From Candidatus Dormiibacterota bacterium (GTDB lineage: Bacteria; Chloroflexota; Dormibacteria; Aeolococcales; Aeolococcaceae): DNA of 9,598 bases. Of the stretch, positions 1 to 6,872 are shown in pieces. Position 1 is the stretch's first letter; the number at the start of each line of letters is the position of its first letter. Position numbers and translations under genes: made by a program. The DNA is taken from NCBI GenBank assembly GCA_003136295.1, contig PLDZ01000088.1, forward strand, positions 5,441 through 15,038, given 5' to 3'. Below the pieces are notes generated by a model that made no database searches, had not been told where the DNA came from, and worked only from the letters and a program-made list of their open reading frames with translations.

Positions 1-348
1 GATGCGCCGGTGCTCGTGCTCGACGAGGTGGACACGGGCATCGGCGGCGAAACCGCCGCGCGGGTCGGGGACGTGCTCGCTCGCATCGGACGCTCTCGCC
101 AGGTGATCGCGATCACGCACCGTCCGGAGATCGCGGCCCGCGCCGCCTCCCATCTGACCATCACCAAGCTGGATCGCCCGGGCGGGCCCGTGGCGAGCGC
201 GGCTATCGTCTCTGGCGGCGAGCGCCTGACCGAGATCGCCCGGTTGATGTCGGGCAGGACGACCGAGGCCGCGCTGACGCGAGCTGCTGAACTTCTCGAA
301 GAGGGTGCGGGCGGCGTTCGGGGTACCCCCGGCGTCCGTAACATGTAG
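1..348 (+). CDS. recN: DNA repair ATPase RecN, C-terminal fragment
   Basis: This is the last 115 residues of RecN, an SMC-like ATPase that acts at DNA double-strand breaks during recombinational repair. The reading frame is open from base 1, so the gene starts upstream of the window. The visible part holds the Walker B/D-loop block PVLVLDEVDTGIGG (fragment residues 3-16), which is highly characteristic of RecN. It is followed by a VIAITHRPEIAARA switch segment and the usual C-terminal EIARLMSG..T..AL..AAELL region. The common VTHLPQ form of the switch reads ITHRPE here. The N-terminal Walker A and coiled coil are outside the window. The stop is TAG, whereas every other stop in the window is TGA. 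The scpA start follows after two bases, which suggests cotranscription with the SMC-partner genes. Identification is firm despite truncation. Confidence 0.95.
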   Translation, partial: DAPVLVLDEVDTGIGGETAARVGDVLARIGRSRQVIAITHRPEIAARAASHLTITKLDRPGGPVASAAIVSGGERLTEIARLMSGRTTEAALTRAAELLEEGAGGVRGTPGVRNM

Positions 349-350
349 CG

Positions 351-1073
351 ATGCAGCGGGAGGAAGCGGGGACCGCCTCGATCACCGTGGACGCCCCGGG
401 GTTCCACGGGACCCTCGAGGAGCTCGTCGCCCGAGCGAACCGCGGTGACCTGAACCTGACCGAGCTGTCAGTGAGCACGGTCGTTGAGGAGGCGCGGAGC
501 GCGCTCGAGAGCCCTGAGCGGCAGGGTGACCTCCGCGCGGTGGCCGACACCCTCGCCTTGCTCGCGCGACTGGTGGCGCTCAAGGCGTCCGCAGTGCTGC
601 CCGACCAGGACACGACCGCGATCGAGCCCGAGGATGATGAGTCTACCGACGCGGGAAGGCGACTCGCCGAATACCGCCTCTTCAAGGCCGCCGCCGAGGC
701 TTTGCTGGCTGATGCGGCAACCGACGGTACGCGCAGCTTCCTCGGGCTCGTGTCCACCGAGGTCATCCCGGTCGAACGGCTGCGCATCGCGCCCGAGCGC
801 CTGGCCGCCGCCTTCCGCGCGGTGCTGGAGCGCCTGACCGACACCGAGCCGCTGCCGGTGACGATCACCTACTCCGTCGAGGACAAGGTCCGGCTGCTCC
901 GTGATCGCCTCATGCTCGGGCCACTCGAGTTCGAGGAGGTCTTCGCCGGCGTGAGCACCCGGCTCGAGGCCGTTGCCTGCTTCCTGGCATTGCTCGAGAT
1001 GCTCAAGCGTGGCGAGGCGACCGTGGAGCAGCGCGACGCCTTCGGCCCGATCACGGTGACCGGCCGTGGATGA
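351..1073 (+). CDS. scpA: Segregation and condensation protein A (kleisin)
   Basis: ScpA is the kleisin subunit that bridges the SMC heads and, with ScpB, forms the bacterial condensin used in chromosome segregation. The protein is 240 residues, close to the family norm of about 240-270. The N-terminal SMC-binding region is recognisable at residues 11-50 (ITVDAPGFHGTLEELVARA). The family's FEGPLDLLL core is diverged here to FHGTLEELV. A helix at residues 60-80 (DLRAVADTLALLARLVALKAS) matches the family's segment ending in LEIKSRMLLP. The C-terminal winged helix contains SRLEAVACFLALLEMLKRG at about 202-221. ATG 351 lies two bases after the recN stop with no clear Shine-Dalgarno sequence, so reinitiation is likely. 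The gene overlaps scpB by 8 bases. The call rests on the pattern plus the scpB neighbour. Confidence 0.93.
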   Translation: MQREEAGTASITVDAPGFHGTLEELVARANRGDLNLTELSVSTVVEEARSALESPERQGDLRAVADTLALLARLVALKASAVLPDQDTTAIEPEDDESTDAGRRLAEYRLFKAAAEALLADAATDGTRSFLGLVSTEVIPVERLRIAPERLAAAFRAVLERLTDTEPLPVTITYSVEDKVRLLRDRLMLGPLEFEEVFAGVSTRLEAVACFLALLEMLKRGEATVEQRDAFGPITVTGRG

Positions 1074-1656
1074 CGTCCTGGTGCTTGACGTCTTCGGCCG
1101 CGCAACCGTCCCCGAGGGGACGGCTGACGCCGAGCCGGAGGACCTGGCCCCCGCGCTCGAGGCGCTCTGTTTCGCGCTCGGTCGCGAGGTGACCATCGCG
1201 GAGGCGGCGGCAATCCTCGAGCGCAGTCCCTCCGCCGTGGCACGCTCGGCGGGGGTGCTGGCCATGGACCTCCGCGGGCGAGGGCTGATGCTGCAGCGCT
1301 CCGACCAGTCGATCCAGCTGGTGACCCGCCCGGAGATGGCCTGGGCGGTGCAGCGAGCGCTCCACCCCGAACGCCCGTCGCGGCTGAGCCGGGCAGCCAT
1401 GGAGACGCTCGCGATCATCGCGTACCGCCAGCCGGTCACCAAGGCGGTGATCGAGTCCATCCGCGGTGTGGATTGCGAGGCGGTGCTCGAACACCTGACC
1501 GAGCGGCGCCTCATCGCCGAGGTCGCGCGCCAGGAGACCCCCGGCCACCCGCGCCTCTTCGGGACGACGCTCCGGTTCCTCCAGCTGGTGGGCCTCGAGC
1601 GAGTCGAGGATCTCCCGCCGGTGGCCGAGAGCGTGGTGCTCCCCAACTTCGAGTGA
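1066..1656 (+). CDS. scpB: Segregation and condensation protein B
   Basis: ScpB dimers bind the ScpA kleisin and complete the SMC-ScpAB condensin complex in the cytoplasm. The 196-residue product has the expected two winged-helix domains. The first covers about residues 25-95 and begins ALEALCFALGREVTIAEAA. The second holds the family signature METLAIIAYRQPVT at residues 112-125, followed by the IRGVDCEAVLEHLTERRLI segment. The terminal HPRLFGTTLRFLQLVGL motif has its GTT at 166-168, and DLPP closes the domain. The start is GTG 1066, overlapping the scpA end by 8 bases. An ATG at 1070 overlaps the scpA stop but is in the wrong frame. Immediate adjacency to scpA is the standard arrangement and supports both calls. 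Confidence 0.96.
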   Translation: MDDVLVLDVFGRATVPEGTADAEPEDLAPALEALCFALGREVTIAEAAAILERSPSAVARSAGVLAMDLRGRGLMLQRSDQSIQLVTRPEMAWAVQRALHPERPSRLSRAAMETLAIIAYRQPVTKAVIESIRGVDCEAVLEHLTERRLIAEVARQETPGHPRLFGTTLRFLQLVGLERVEDLPPVAESVVLPNFE

Positions 1657-2408
1657 GCGCGAGTCCGCCGGAGCGGTTGAACCGGTTTCTCGCGCGTCGA
1701 GGTGTCGCTTCGCGGCGCGGTGCGGACGCACTCATCGCCGACGGTCGGGTCACGATCAACGGCAAGCCGAGCCGCCTCGGTGCCGTTGTCGATCCCTCGG
1801 TGGACCGCGTGAGCGTCGACGGGCACCGCATTCCCGCGCGTGCAGTTTCCGTCACTGTCGTCCTCAACAAACCGGTCGGTGTGGTCACGACGCGCAGCGA
1901 TCCGTACCAGCGTCGCACCGTCATGGATCTGATCGAGCCCGTCCCCGGGCTCGTTCCGGTCGGGAGGCTCGATGCCGACAGCCGCGGGCTGCTGGTGCTC
2001 ACCACTGACGGCGACCTCGCGCACGCGGTGTCGCACCCGCGCCACGGCGTCACCAAGCGCTATCTGGCAACCCTCGATCGCGCGATCTCCGCCGAACAGC
2101 TGGAGCAACTCACAGCAGGGGTCGATCTCGAGGACGGCGTGGCGCGAGCGATCGCCGCCAGACCCTCCGGTTCCGACTCGGTCGTCGAGGTCGTCATGGC
2201 CGAGGGCCGCAAGCGCGAGGTGCGACGCCTTTTCGCCGCGATCGGCTACGAGGTGCGCGACCTCGTCCGCGTAGCGGTCGGCCCGCTCGAGCTCGGCCCG
2301 CTCCCCGAAGGCGAGGCGCGACCGTTGCGTCCCGCCGAGCTGTCGTCGCTCCGCGCGGCCGCCGGCCTGGCGGCGCCTGCCCCCGGCGCGGCACGGCGAC
2401 AGCGGTGA
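1653..2408 (+). CDS. rluB: rRNA pseudouridine synthase, RsuA/RluB family
   Basis: This enzyme isomerises a uridine in ribosomal RNA to pseudouridine. In the RluB group that is in 23S rRNA helix 80; in the RsuA group it is in 16S rRNA. The 251-residue protein begins with an S4 RNA-binding domain at about residues 7-52 (ERLNRFLARRGVASRRGADALI). The catalytic domain starts near LNKPVGVVTT at 71-80. The catalytic aspartate is D107 in the GRLDADSRGLLVLTTDGD block, and the C-terminal motif EGRKREVRRLFAAIGYEV begins at 184. The tail is basic and Ala/Pro-rich. GTG 1653 is chosen because it gives a 4-base GTGA overlap with the scpB stop and sits four codons before the S4 domain. The frame stays open further upstream, but that extension would lie inside scpB. 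Position after scpB favours RluB over RsuA, which sequence inspection alone cannot settle. Confidence 0.9.
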   Translation: MSASPPERLNRFLARRGVASRRGADALIADGRVTINGKPSRLGAVVDPSVDRVSVDGHRIPARAVSVTVVLNKPVGVVTTRSDPYQRRTVMDLIEPVPGLVPVGRLDADSRGLLVLTTDGDLAHAVSHPRHGVTKRYLATLDRAISAEQLEQLTAGVDLEDGVARAIAARPSGSDSVVEVVMAEGRKREVRRLFAAIGYEVRDLVRVAVGPLELGPLPEGEARPLRPAELSSLRAAAGLAAPAPGAARRQR

Positions 2409-3115
2409 CGCCCCCGGTCATCACCATCGACGGTCCCGCCGGCAGTGGCAAGACGACTCTCGGCCGGCGACTGGCCACGACCCTGGGCCTCCCGCTGGTC
2501 GACACCGGGCTCTTCTATCGCGGAGTCATGGTCGCGGCTGCTCGCGCTGGGATCGACCCCGACGACCGTGAGGCGCTGATCGACTGCGCGCGCCGGACGA
2601 CGGTGATCATCGACACCGACCCGAGCCACGACGACGCCGACAGTGCGGCGAGCGTGAACGGGATCGACGCCGGTCCCGCGCTGCGCGATCCCGCCAACGC
2701 ACCGTTGCTGGCGTCGATCAGCAGCATTTCCGAGGTTCGCGCAGCGTTGCTCGACGCGCAACGCAGTCTTGCGAGTGGCGGTGCCATCGCCGTGGGTCGC
2801 GACTGCGGCACCGTGGTGTTTCCTGAGGCGCAGCTCAAGCTCTACCTCGACGCATCGGAACCCGTGCGTGCGCAGCGACGGGCATCACAACTCCGGGGGA
2901 GCGGGGCCAGCGCGGACACCGCGTTGATGCACGGCGAGGTTGGCGCTCGCGATCGCATCGACGCCTCGCGCAGCGCCGCGCCGATGCGGCCCGCTCATGA
3001 CGCCCACGTGCTCGACACCGGCACGCTCGGCATCGACCAGGTGGTGCGTACAGCGCTCGAGCTCTGGGCCGCGGTGGCGGCTGACTCACCAGCAGAGAAG
3101 CCGCCGCGATCATGA
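2405..3115 (+). CDS. cmk: Cytidylate kinase
   Basis: Cmk phosphorylates CMP and dCMP using ATP, feeding CDP/dCDP back into pyrimidine nucleotide pools. The 236-residue protein is of usual length. The Walker A loop GPAGSGKTT is at residues 10-18, preceded by the family-typical ITID. The LVDTGLFYRGV segment is the nucleotide monophosphate-binding stretch, usually LDTGAMYRAV in relatives. GRDCGTVVFPEA is at 131-142, with Cys at a position that is Met or Ile in the relatives I recall. The lid/arginine region GARDRIDASRSAAPM is followed by DAHVLDTGTLGIDQVV, matching the family's DA..IDT motif. The start is GTG 2405 in a GTGA overlap with the rluB-type gene. The rluB-cmk pairing is a common conserved neighbourhood in Gram-positive bacteria. 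Confidence 0.95.
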   Translation: MTPPVITIDGPAGSGKTTLGRRLATTLGLPLVDTGLFYRGVMVAAARAGIDPDDREALIDCARRTTVIIDTDPSHDDADSAASVNGIDAGPALRDPANAPLLASISSISEVRAALLDAQRSLASGGAIAVGRDCGTVVFPEAQLKLYLDASEPVRAQRRASQLRGSGASADTALMHGEVGARDRIDASRSAAPMRPAHDAHVLDTGTLGIDQVVRTALELWAAVAADSPAEKPPRS

Positions 3116-5913
3116 TGGAACGCGTGATCAGTGGTCAGTCGCACCTCGACCACCTGGTCGCCTTCGACCTGGAGACCACCGGACTCTCGCCACGCAGCGA
3201 CCGGATCCTCGAGATCGGCGCCGTACGGTACGACCATGCGATGCGTCCGATCGACGAGCTCGAGGTCGTCGTCGATCCGCAGATGCCGATTCCCCTCGCC
3301 ATCCAACGGCTGGTGGGCCTCACCGACGAGGACGTCCTGGGAGCGCCGGCGCCGGCCGAGGCGGCGGCGCAACTTGCAGGATTCTGTGGGGACGCGGCGC
3401 TGATCGCTCATGGCGGAACCTTCGATCTGCTCTTCCTGCGAGCACTCCTCTCCGAGACCTTCGGCTCGCGTCTGCTCTATGACACGCTCGATCTGGCGCG
3501 CGTCTTCCTGCCGACCTACGAGAGTCACAGCCTGCCGCTCCTGAGCCGCCGCCTCGGGATCGTCCACGAGCGCCCGCACCGTGCGCTCAGCGATGCCCGG
3601 GCGACCGGCGACCTGTTTCGCGTGCTCGTCGGCGCCGGTCGGAGCCTGCCCGACGCCACCGTCACGGAGATGCGGCGGGTCGCGGCCCAGGCGCCCGGAC
3701 CGCTGGAGGCGTTTCTCAGCGATGTCATCCTCCGCCCGGGGGTGGACGCCGTAGCACCCGTCGACCACGAGGCAACGCCCGCCGCGCCACCGACGCCGAG
3801 CCCGACGGCCCGGGCAACCTCCGCGCCGGACGCGCGCAGCATCGGCGAGGCGGCGGCAGCGCTCCTCGGCCCCGCCGGGCCCCTCGCTGCGGGCGACGGC
3901 TACGAGTATCGCGAGGCACAGCTCCAGATGGCGATGGCGATCGGTCAGACGCTCGAGCGCAAGCGCCGCCTGATGGTGGAAGCCGGGACCGGCGTGGGAA
4001 AGTCGCTCGCCTACCTCGTACCGCTCGCGATCTGGGCAGCGCGGACGGGTAAGCGCGCGGTGATCGCAACCCACACGATCAATCTGCAGGAACAGCTCGC
4101 CGACCGCGACCTCCCCGCCGTCGCCGGGGTGTTGGACAAGCCGGTGTCGTTCGCCGTGCTCAAGGGTCGCAACCACTATCTGAGCCTGCGCAGGTGGCGG
4201 CGATTCCTGGCTGCCCCGGATGGTGCGGGACACGAGCCCGACATCGTCTCCATCCGCTTCAAGTTGAAGATCCTCGCGTGGCTCGCACGCACGACGACCG
4301 GAGACCGTTCGGAGATCTACCTCGCCGGGGAGGAGGAACAACTCTGGCGGCGCATCGCGTCGGATGTGACCGATTGCCTCGGTCCTGCGTGTGCCAACTG
4401 GGCCAACGCTCGCTGTCACATGGTGGGTGCCCGGCGGAGTGCGACAGATGCAGCCATTGTTGTCACGAACCACGCACTCCTGCTCGCCGGCACTGAGCGT
4501 CAGGGTCAGGTCCTGGGCCCGTACGATGCGCTGGTCGTCGACGAGGCACACCACCTCGAGCAAGTCGCAACCGAGCAACTCGGCATCAGCATGCGGCTGG
4601 CGGATCTCGCGCTCATCCTCGATCGCCTTCCGGCGCTCCCGGGTACCCCGCTGGGGACGGACATCGAGCGCTGCCGAGAGGCGGGACAGCGTTTGTTCGG
4701 TGATGCCAAGGGGTTCATGTCCGCAAAGCTCGGTGGAGAACATGCGGGCAACGGCCGGATCGGCCTGTCCGAGGGGATTCGCGGCGATCCCGGCTTCGGA
4801 TTCGTGGAGCGCTCCGCAATCCACGCCGTCGGCGTCCTCCAGCGCACGGCCGGCGTGATCGCGTCGCGGTCGAGCGCGGGACTGCAAGCCGAGCTCCTGC
4901 CTCAGCCGGATCGCGCGGACGACGAGCTCGAGCACGCCGCCGTGGCGCTGGCCGGACTCGCTGCCGCGATCGACCACGTGATCGTCCGACCGCGCGAAGG
5001 GATGGTGGCCTGGATAGAGATGCGCGGCGAGCAGGCTGAGTTGCACGAGGCGCCCATCGACGTTTCGGTGCCGCTCGCCGAGGCGGTCTTCGACCCCGCC
5101 GAGTCCGTCGTCCTGACGTCGGCAACGCTTTCTGTCGGAGGTGGGTTCGACTTCATCCGCAATCGGGTGGGCATCGGTGCGACCGCAGAGGAACTGATGC
5201 TGCCGTCCCCGTTCGACTACCTCCGGCAGGCGGTCTGCATCCTGCCCGAGGACGCGACCGCCTACGACGACCCGATGCACGACCTGCAGATGACCGCGCT
5301 CGTCGACGATATCGCGGCGCGTCTCGACGGACATACACTCGTGCTCTTCACGAGCTATGGACCGCTCAAGCGCGTCTGGGCGCTGCTCCAGGAGCGTCTC
5401 GATGCGCATGGCATCGCGAGCCTTGCGCAGGGTCTCGACGGCACGAGACGGCAGATCCTCCAGAGCTTCCTCGCTGACCCGCGCACCGTGCTGCTCGCGA
5501 CCAGCAGCTTCTGGGAAGGCGTCGACATCCCAGGCGACCGGCTGCGGTGCGTCGTGATCGACAAGCTGCCGTTCCCGGTACCGACCGATCCCCTCGTCCG
5601 CGCGCGCTCCGAGCGACTCTCGGACCCCTTCGGCCAGTACGTCCTCCCGGTCGCGATCATCCGCCTCCGGCAGGGGTTCGGTCGCCTCATACGGAGCGCT
5701 TCCGACCGCGGTGCGGTGGTGCTCTGCGATCCGCGCCTGCGCACCCGTCAGTACGGGCTTGGCTTCCTCCGCGCGCTGCCTCCGGCACCGATGGCGGTCA
5801 CGGCCTTCGACCGGGTCCCGGCGATGGTCGAGGAGTTCGTGAACTCGGGGAGATTGCCCGAGACCATGGGAGAATCAGCCGAATGGTCCTCGAACGATCT
5901 CGAACCAGCGTGA
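3112..5913 (+). CDS. dinG: DinG-like protein: DEDDh exonuclease fused to XPD/DinG-type helicase
   Basis: This 933-residue, two-part protein is predicted to act on single-stranded or displaced nucleic acid during replication and repair. The N-terminal DnaQ-like 3'-5' exonuclease domain (about 14-180) shows D19 and E21 in VAFDLETTGLSP, D105 in AHGGTFDLLF, and H156/D161 in HRALSDARATGD, a complete DEDDh set. A Pro/Ala/Thr-rich linker spans about 209-243. The superfamily 2 helicase part has a Q-motif-like REAQ (267-270), Walker A GTGVGKS (292-298), DEAH (477-480), SATL (670-673), FWEGVD (800-805) and QGFGRLIR (854-861). In the Fe-S region three cysteines remain (C422, C427, C435), but the expected first one is serine (S358, in GRNHYLSLRRW). 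Helicase activity is therefore uncertain. The Staphylococcus aureus exonuclease-DinG protein lacks the cluster and acts as a nuclease. ATG 3112 overlaps the cmk stop; ATG 3115 directly follows in frame as an alternative start. Confidence 0.93.
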   Translation: MMERVISGQSHLDHLVAFDLETTGLSPRSDRILEIGAVRYDHAMRPIDELEVVVDPQMPIPLAIQRLVGLTDEDVLGAPAPAEAAAQLAGFCGDAALIAHGGTFDLLFLRALLSETFGSRLLYDTLDLARVFLPTYESHSLPLLSRRLGIVHERPHRALSDARATGDLFRVLVGAGRSLPDATVTEMRRVAAQAPGPLEAFLSDVILRPGVDAVAPVDHEATPAAPPTPSPTARATSAPDARSIGEAAAALLGPAGPLAAGDGYEYREAQLQMAMAIGQTLERKRRLMVEAGTGVGKSLAYLVPLAIWAARTGKRAVIATHTINLQEQLADRDLPAVAGVLDKPVSFAVLKGRNHYLSLRRWRRFLAAPDGAGHEPDIVSIRFKLKILAWLARTTTGDRSEIYLAGEEEQLWRRIASDVTDCLGPACANWANARCHMVGARRSATDAAIVVTNHALLLAGTERQGQVLGPYDALVVDEAHHLEQVATEQLGISMRLADLALILDRLPALPGTPLGTDIERCREAGQRLFGDAKGFMSAKLGGEHAGNGRIGLSEGIRGDPGFGFVERSAIHAVGVLQRTAGVIASRSSAGLQAELLPQPDRADDELEHAAVALAGLAAAIDHVIVRPREGMVAWIEMRGEQAELHEAPIDVSVPLAEAVFDPAESVVLTSATLSVGGGFDFIRNRVGIGATAEELMLPSPFDYLRQAVCILPEDATAYDDPMHDLQMTALVDDIAARLDGHTLVLFTSYGPLKRVWALLQERLDAHGIASLAQGLDGTRRQILQSFLADPRTVLLATSSFWEGVDIPGDRLRCVVIDKLPFPVPTDPLVRARSERLSDPFGQYVLPVAIIRLRQGFGRLIRSASDRGAVVLCDPRLRTRQYGLGFLRALPPAPMAVTAFDRVPAMVEEFVNSGRLPETMGESAEWSSNDLEPA
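5868..5874 (+). promoter_or_regulatory. Ribosome-binding site for the nitrilase-family gene
   Basis: GGGAGAA lies inside the dinG coding end with an 8-base spacer to ATG 5883. It is one of the few clear Shine-Dalgarno matches in the window, since most starts here depend on stop/start overlap. It is the reason ATG 5883 is preferred over the GTGA-overlap start at 5910. Confidence 0.55.
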
Positions 5914-6872
5914 TTCCCACCGTTGCCGGCGCGCCTGGCGGGCCGGTCGGTGCGCCCTCGACCGTCCCCGAGCTGATCGCCAACCCGGCCGGCTCGGTGA
6001 CCATCGCGCTCGCGCAGTTCTACCCCCGGCTCGGGGATGTCGCGGCCAATCTCGCCGCGCACCTGACCACCATTGAGGGTGCGGCGGCTGCGCGAGCCGG
6101 CCTAGTTGTGTTTCCCGAACTCTCGCTCACCGGCTACTTCCTCAAGGACCAGGTGCCCGAGGTCGCGCTGACCATCGATTCGTCCGAGGTCGGCGCGCTG
6201 CGGGATGCATCACGCGAGGGTGGCATCGACATCGTCGCCGGACTGATTCTGGAGAGCGACGAGCATCGCTTCCACAACGCCGCGCTGTACATCAGCGGCG
6301 GCGATGTGGTCCACGTGCATCGCAAGGTGTATCTGCCGACCTACGGGCTGTTCGATGAGCAGCGGTACGTCGCGGCGGGCGATCGATTCCGCGCCTTTGA
6401 CGCGCCGCTCGGCGCCCGGGCGGACCATCGGTGGCGCGCCGGCATCCTCATCTGCGAGGACCTCTGGCACCCCTCGGCCCCGGCACTCCTGGCACGTCAG
6501 GGTGTGGATCTGATCATCTGCCCGTCAGCGTCTCCAGGGCGCGGGCAGCTGCAGGGCGAGGCCGTGGGCACCGCGAGCAGCTACGACGTGATGACCCGCA
6601 CGTACGCACAGCTCTTCACCACGTACGTCCTGTACTGCAACAGATCCGGATTCGAGGACGGCGTGGGCTTCTGGGGCGGCTCGCGGGTGGTTGACCCGGT
6701 GGGCGCCGTGGTCGCCGAAGTTCGCGGGGCTCAGGAGTCCGTACTCCTGCACAGCCTGGAGCGCAGCGCGATCCGCCGCGCCCGCGTCGCCTATCCGCTC
6801 CTGCGCGACGAACGAAACGATGTCAACGACGCCGAGACCGATCGACTCCGACGCCGACACGCTCGCGGTTGA
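5883..6872 (+). CDS. Nitrilase-superfamily carbon-nitrogen hydrolase, probable glutaminase partner of NadE
   Basis: The 329-residue product is a nitrilase-fold amidohydrolase. The Glu-Lys-Cys catalytic triad is visible as E79 in VVFPELSLTGY, K148 in VHRKVYLPTYGLFDE and C191 in GILICEDLWHP. The YLPTYGLFDE.RYVAAGD and CEDLWHP blocks resemble the glutamine-hydrolysing domain of glutamine-dependent NAD synthetases. With nadE directly downstream, the likely role is release of ammonia from glutamine for NAD synthesis, which is an inference. The protein ends YPLLRDERNDVNDAE and a short basic tail, a natural-looking domain end. ATG 5883 is preceded by a good ribosome-binding site, overlapping the dinG end by 31 bases. 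GTG 5910 (4-base GTGA overlap) and GTG 5997, at the start of the conserved domain, are alternatives. A stand-alone amidase of other specificity cannot be excluded. Confidence 0.88.
   Translation: MVLERSRTSVIPTVAGAPGGPVGAPSTVPELIANPAGSVTIALAQFYPRLGDVAANLAAHLTTIEGAAAARAGLVVFPELSLTGYFLKDQVPEVALTIDSSEVGALRDASREGGIDIVAGLILESDEHRFHNAALYISGGDVVHVHRKVYLPTYGLFDEQRYVAAGDRFRAFDAPLGARADHRWRAGILICEDLWHPSAPALLARQGVDLIICPSASPGRGQLQGEAVGTASSYDVMTRTYAQLFTTYVLYCNRSGFEDGVGFWGGSRVVDPVGAVVAEVRGAQESVLLHSLERSAIRRARVAYPLLRDERNDVNDAETDRLRRRHARG

Noticed and set aside
1070..1073. ATGA overlap at the scpA stop as the scpB start
   Set aside because: The ATG at 1070 is in a different frame from scpB; the ScpB frame requires GTG 1066.
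1473..1652. N-terminal extension of the pseudouridine synthase upstream of 1653
   Set aside because: The frame is open but fully inside scpB, and the added residues are Arg/Pro-rich with no domain character. GTG 1653 gives the normal S4-domain N-terminus.
468..2108. Long open frame of about 546 codons on the minus strand
   Set aside because: It is antisense to scpA, scpB and the rluB-type gene and crosses their junctions. It shows no motifs, consistent with a codon-bias shadow.
2995..5409. Long open frame of about 804 codons on the minus strand
   Set aside because: It lies entirely antisense to cmk/dinG, whose frame carries complete catalytic motifs. Its translation is Arg/Asp/Glu/Gly-rich with no recognisable family. 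Such mirror frames are expected in GC-rich coding DNA.
5547..5882. N-terminal extension of the nitrilase-family protein into dinG
   Set aside because: The extra residues are an out-of-frame reading of the conserved dinG helicase motifs, and the ribosome-binding site and overlap starts lie at 5883 or 5910.
6691..6819. Upstream extension of nadE to 6691
   Set aside because: The region encodes the end of the nitrilase fold in another frame, and the extension shows no homology to NadE. ATG 6820 gives a normal-length enzyme.
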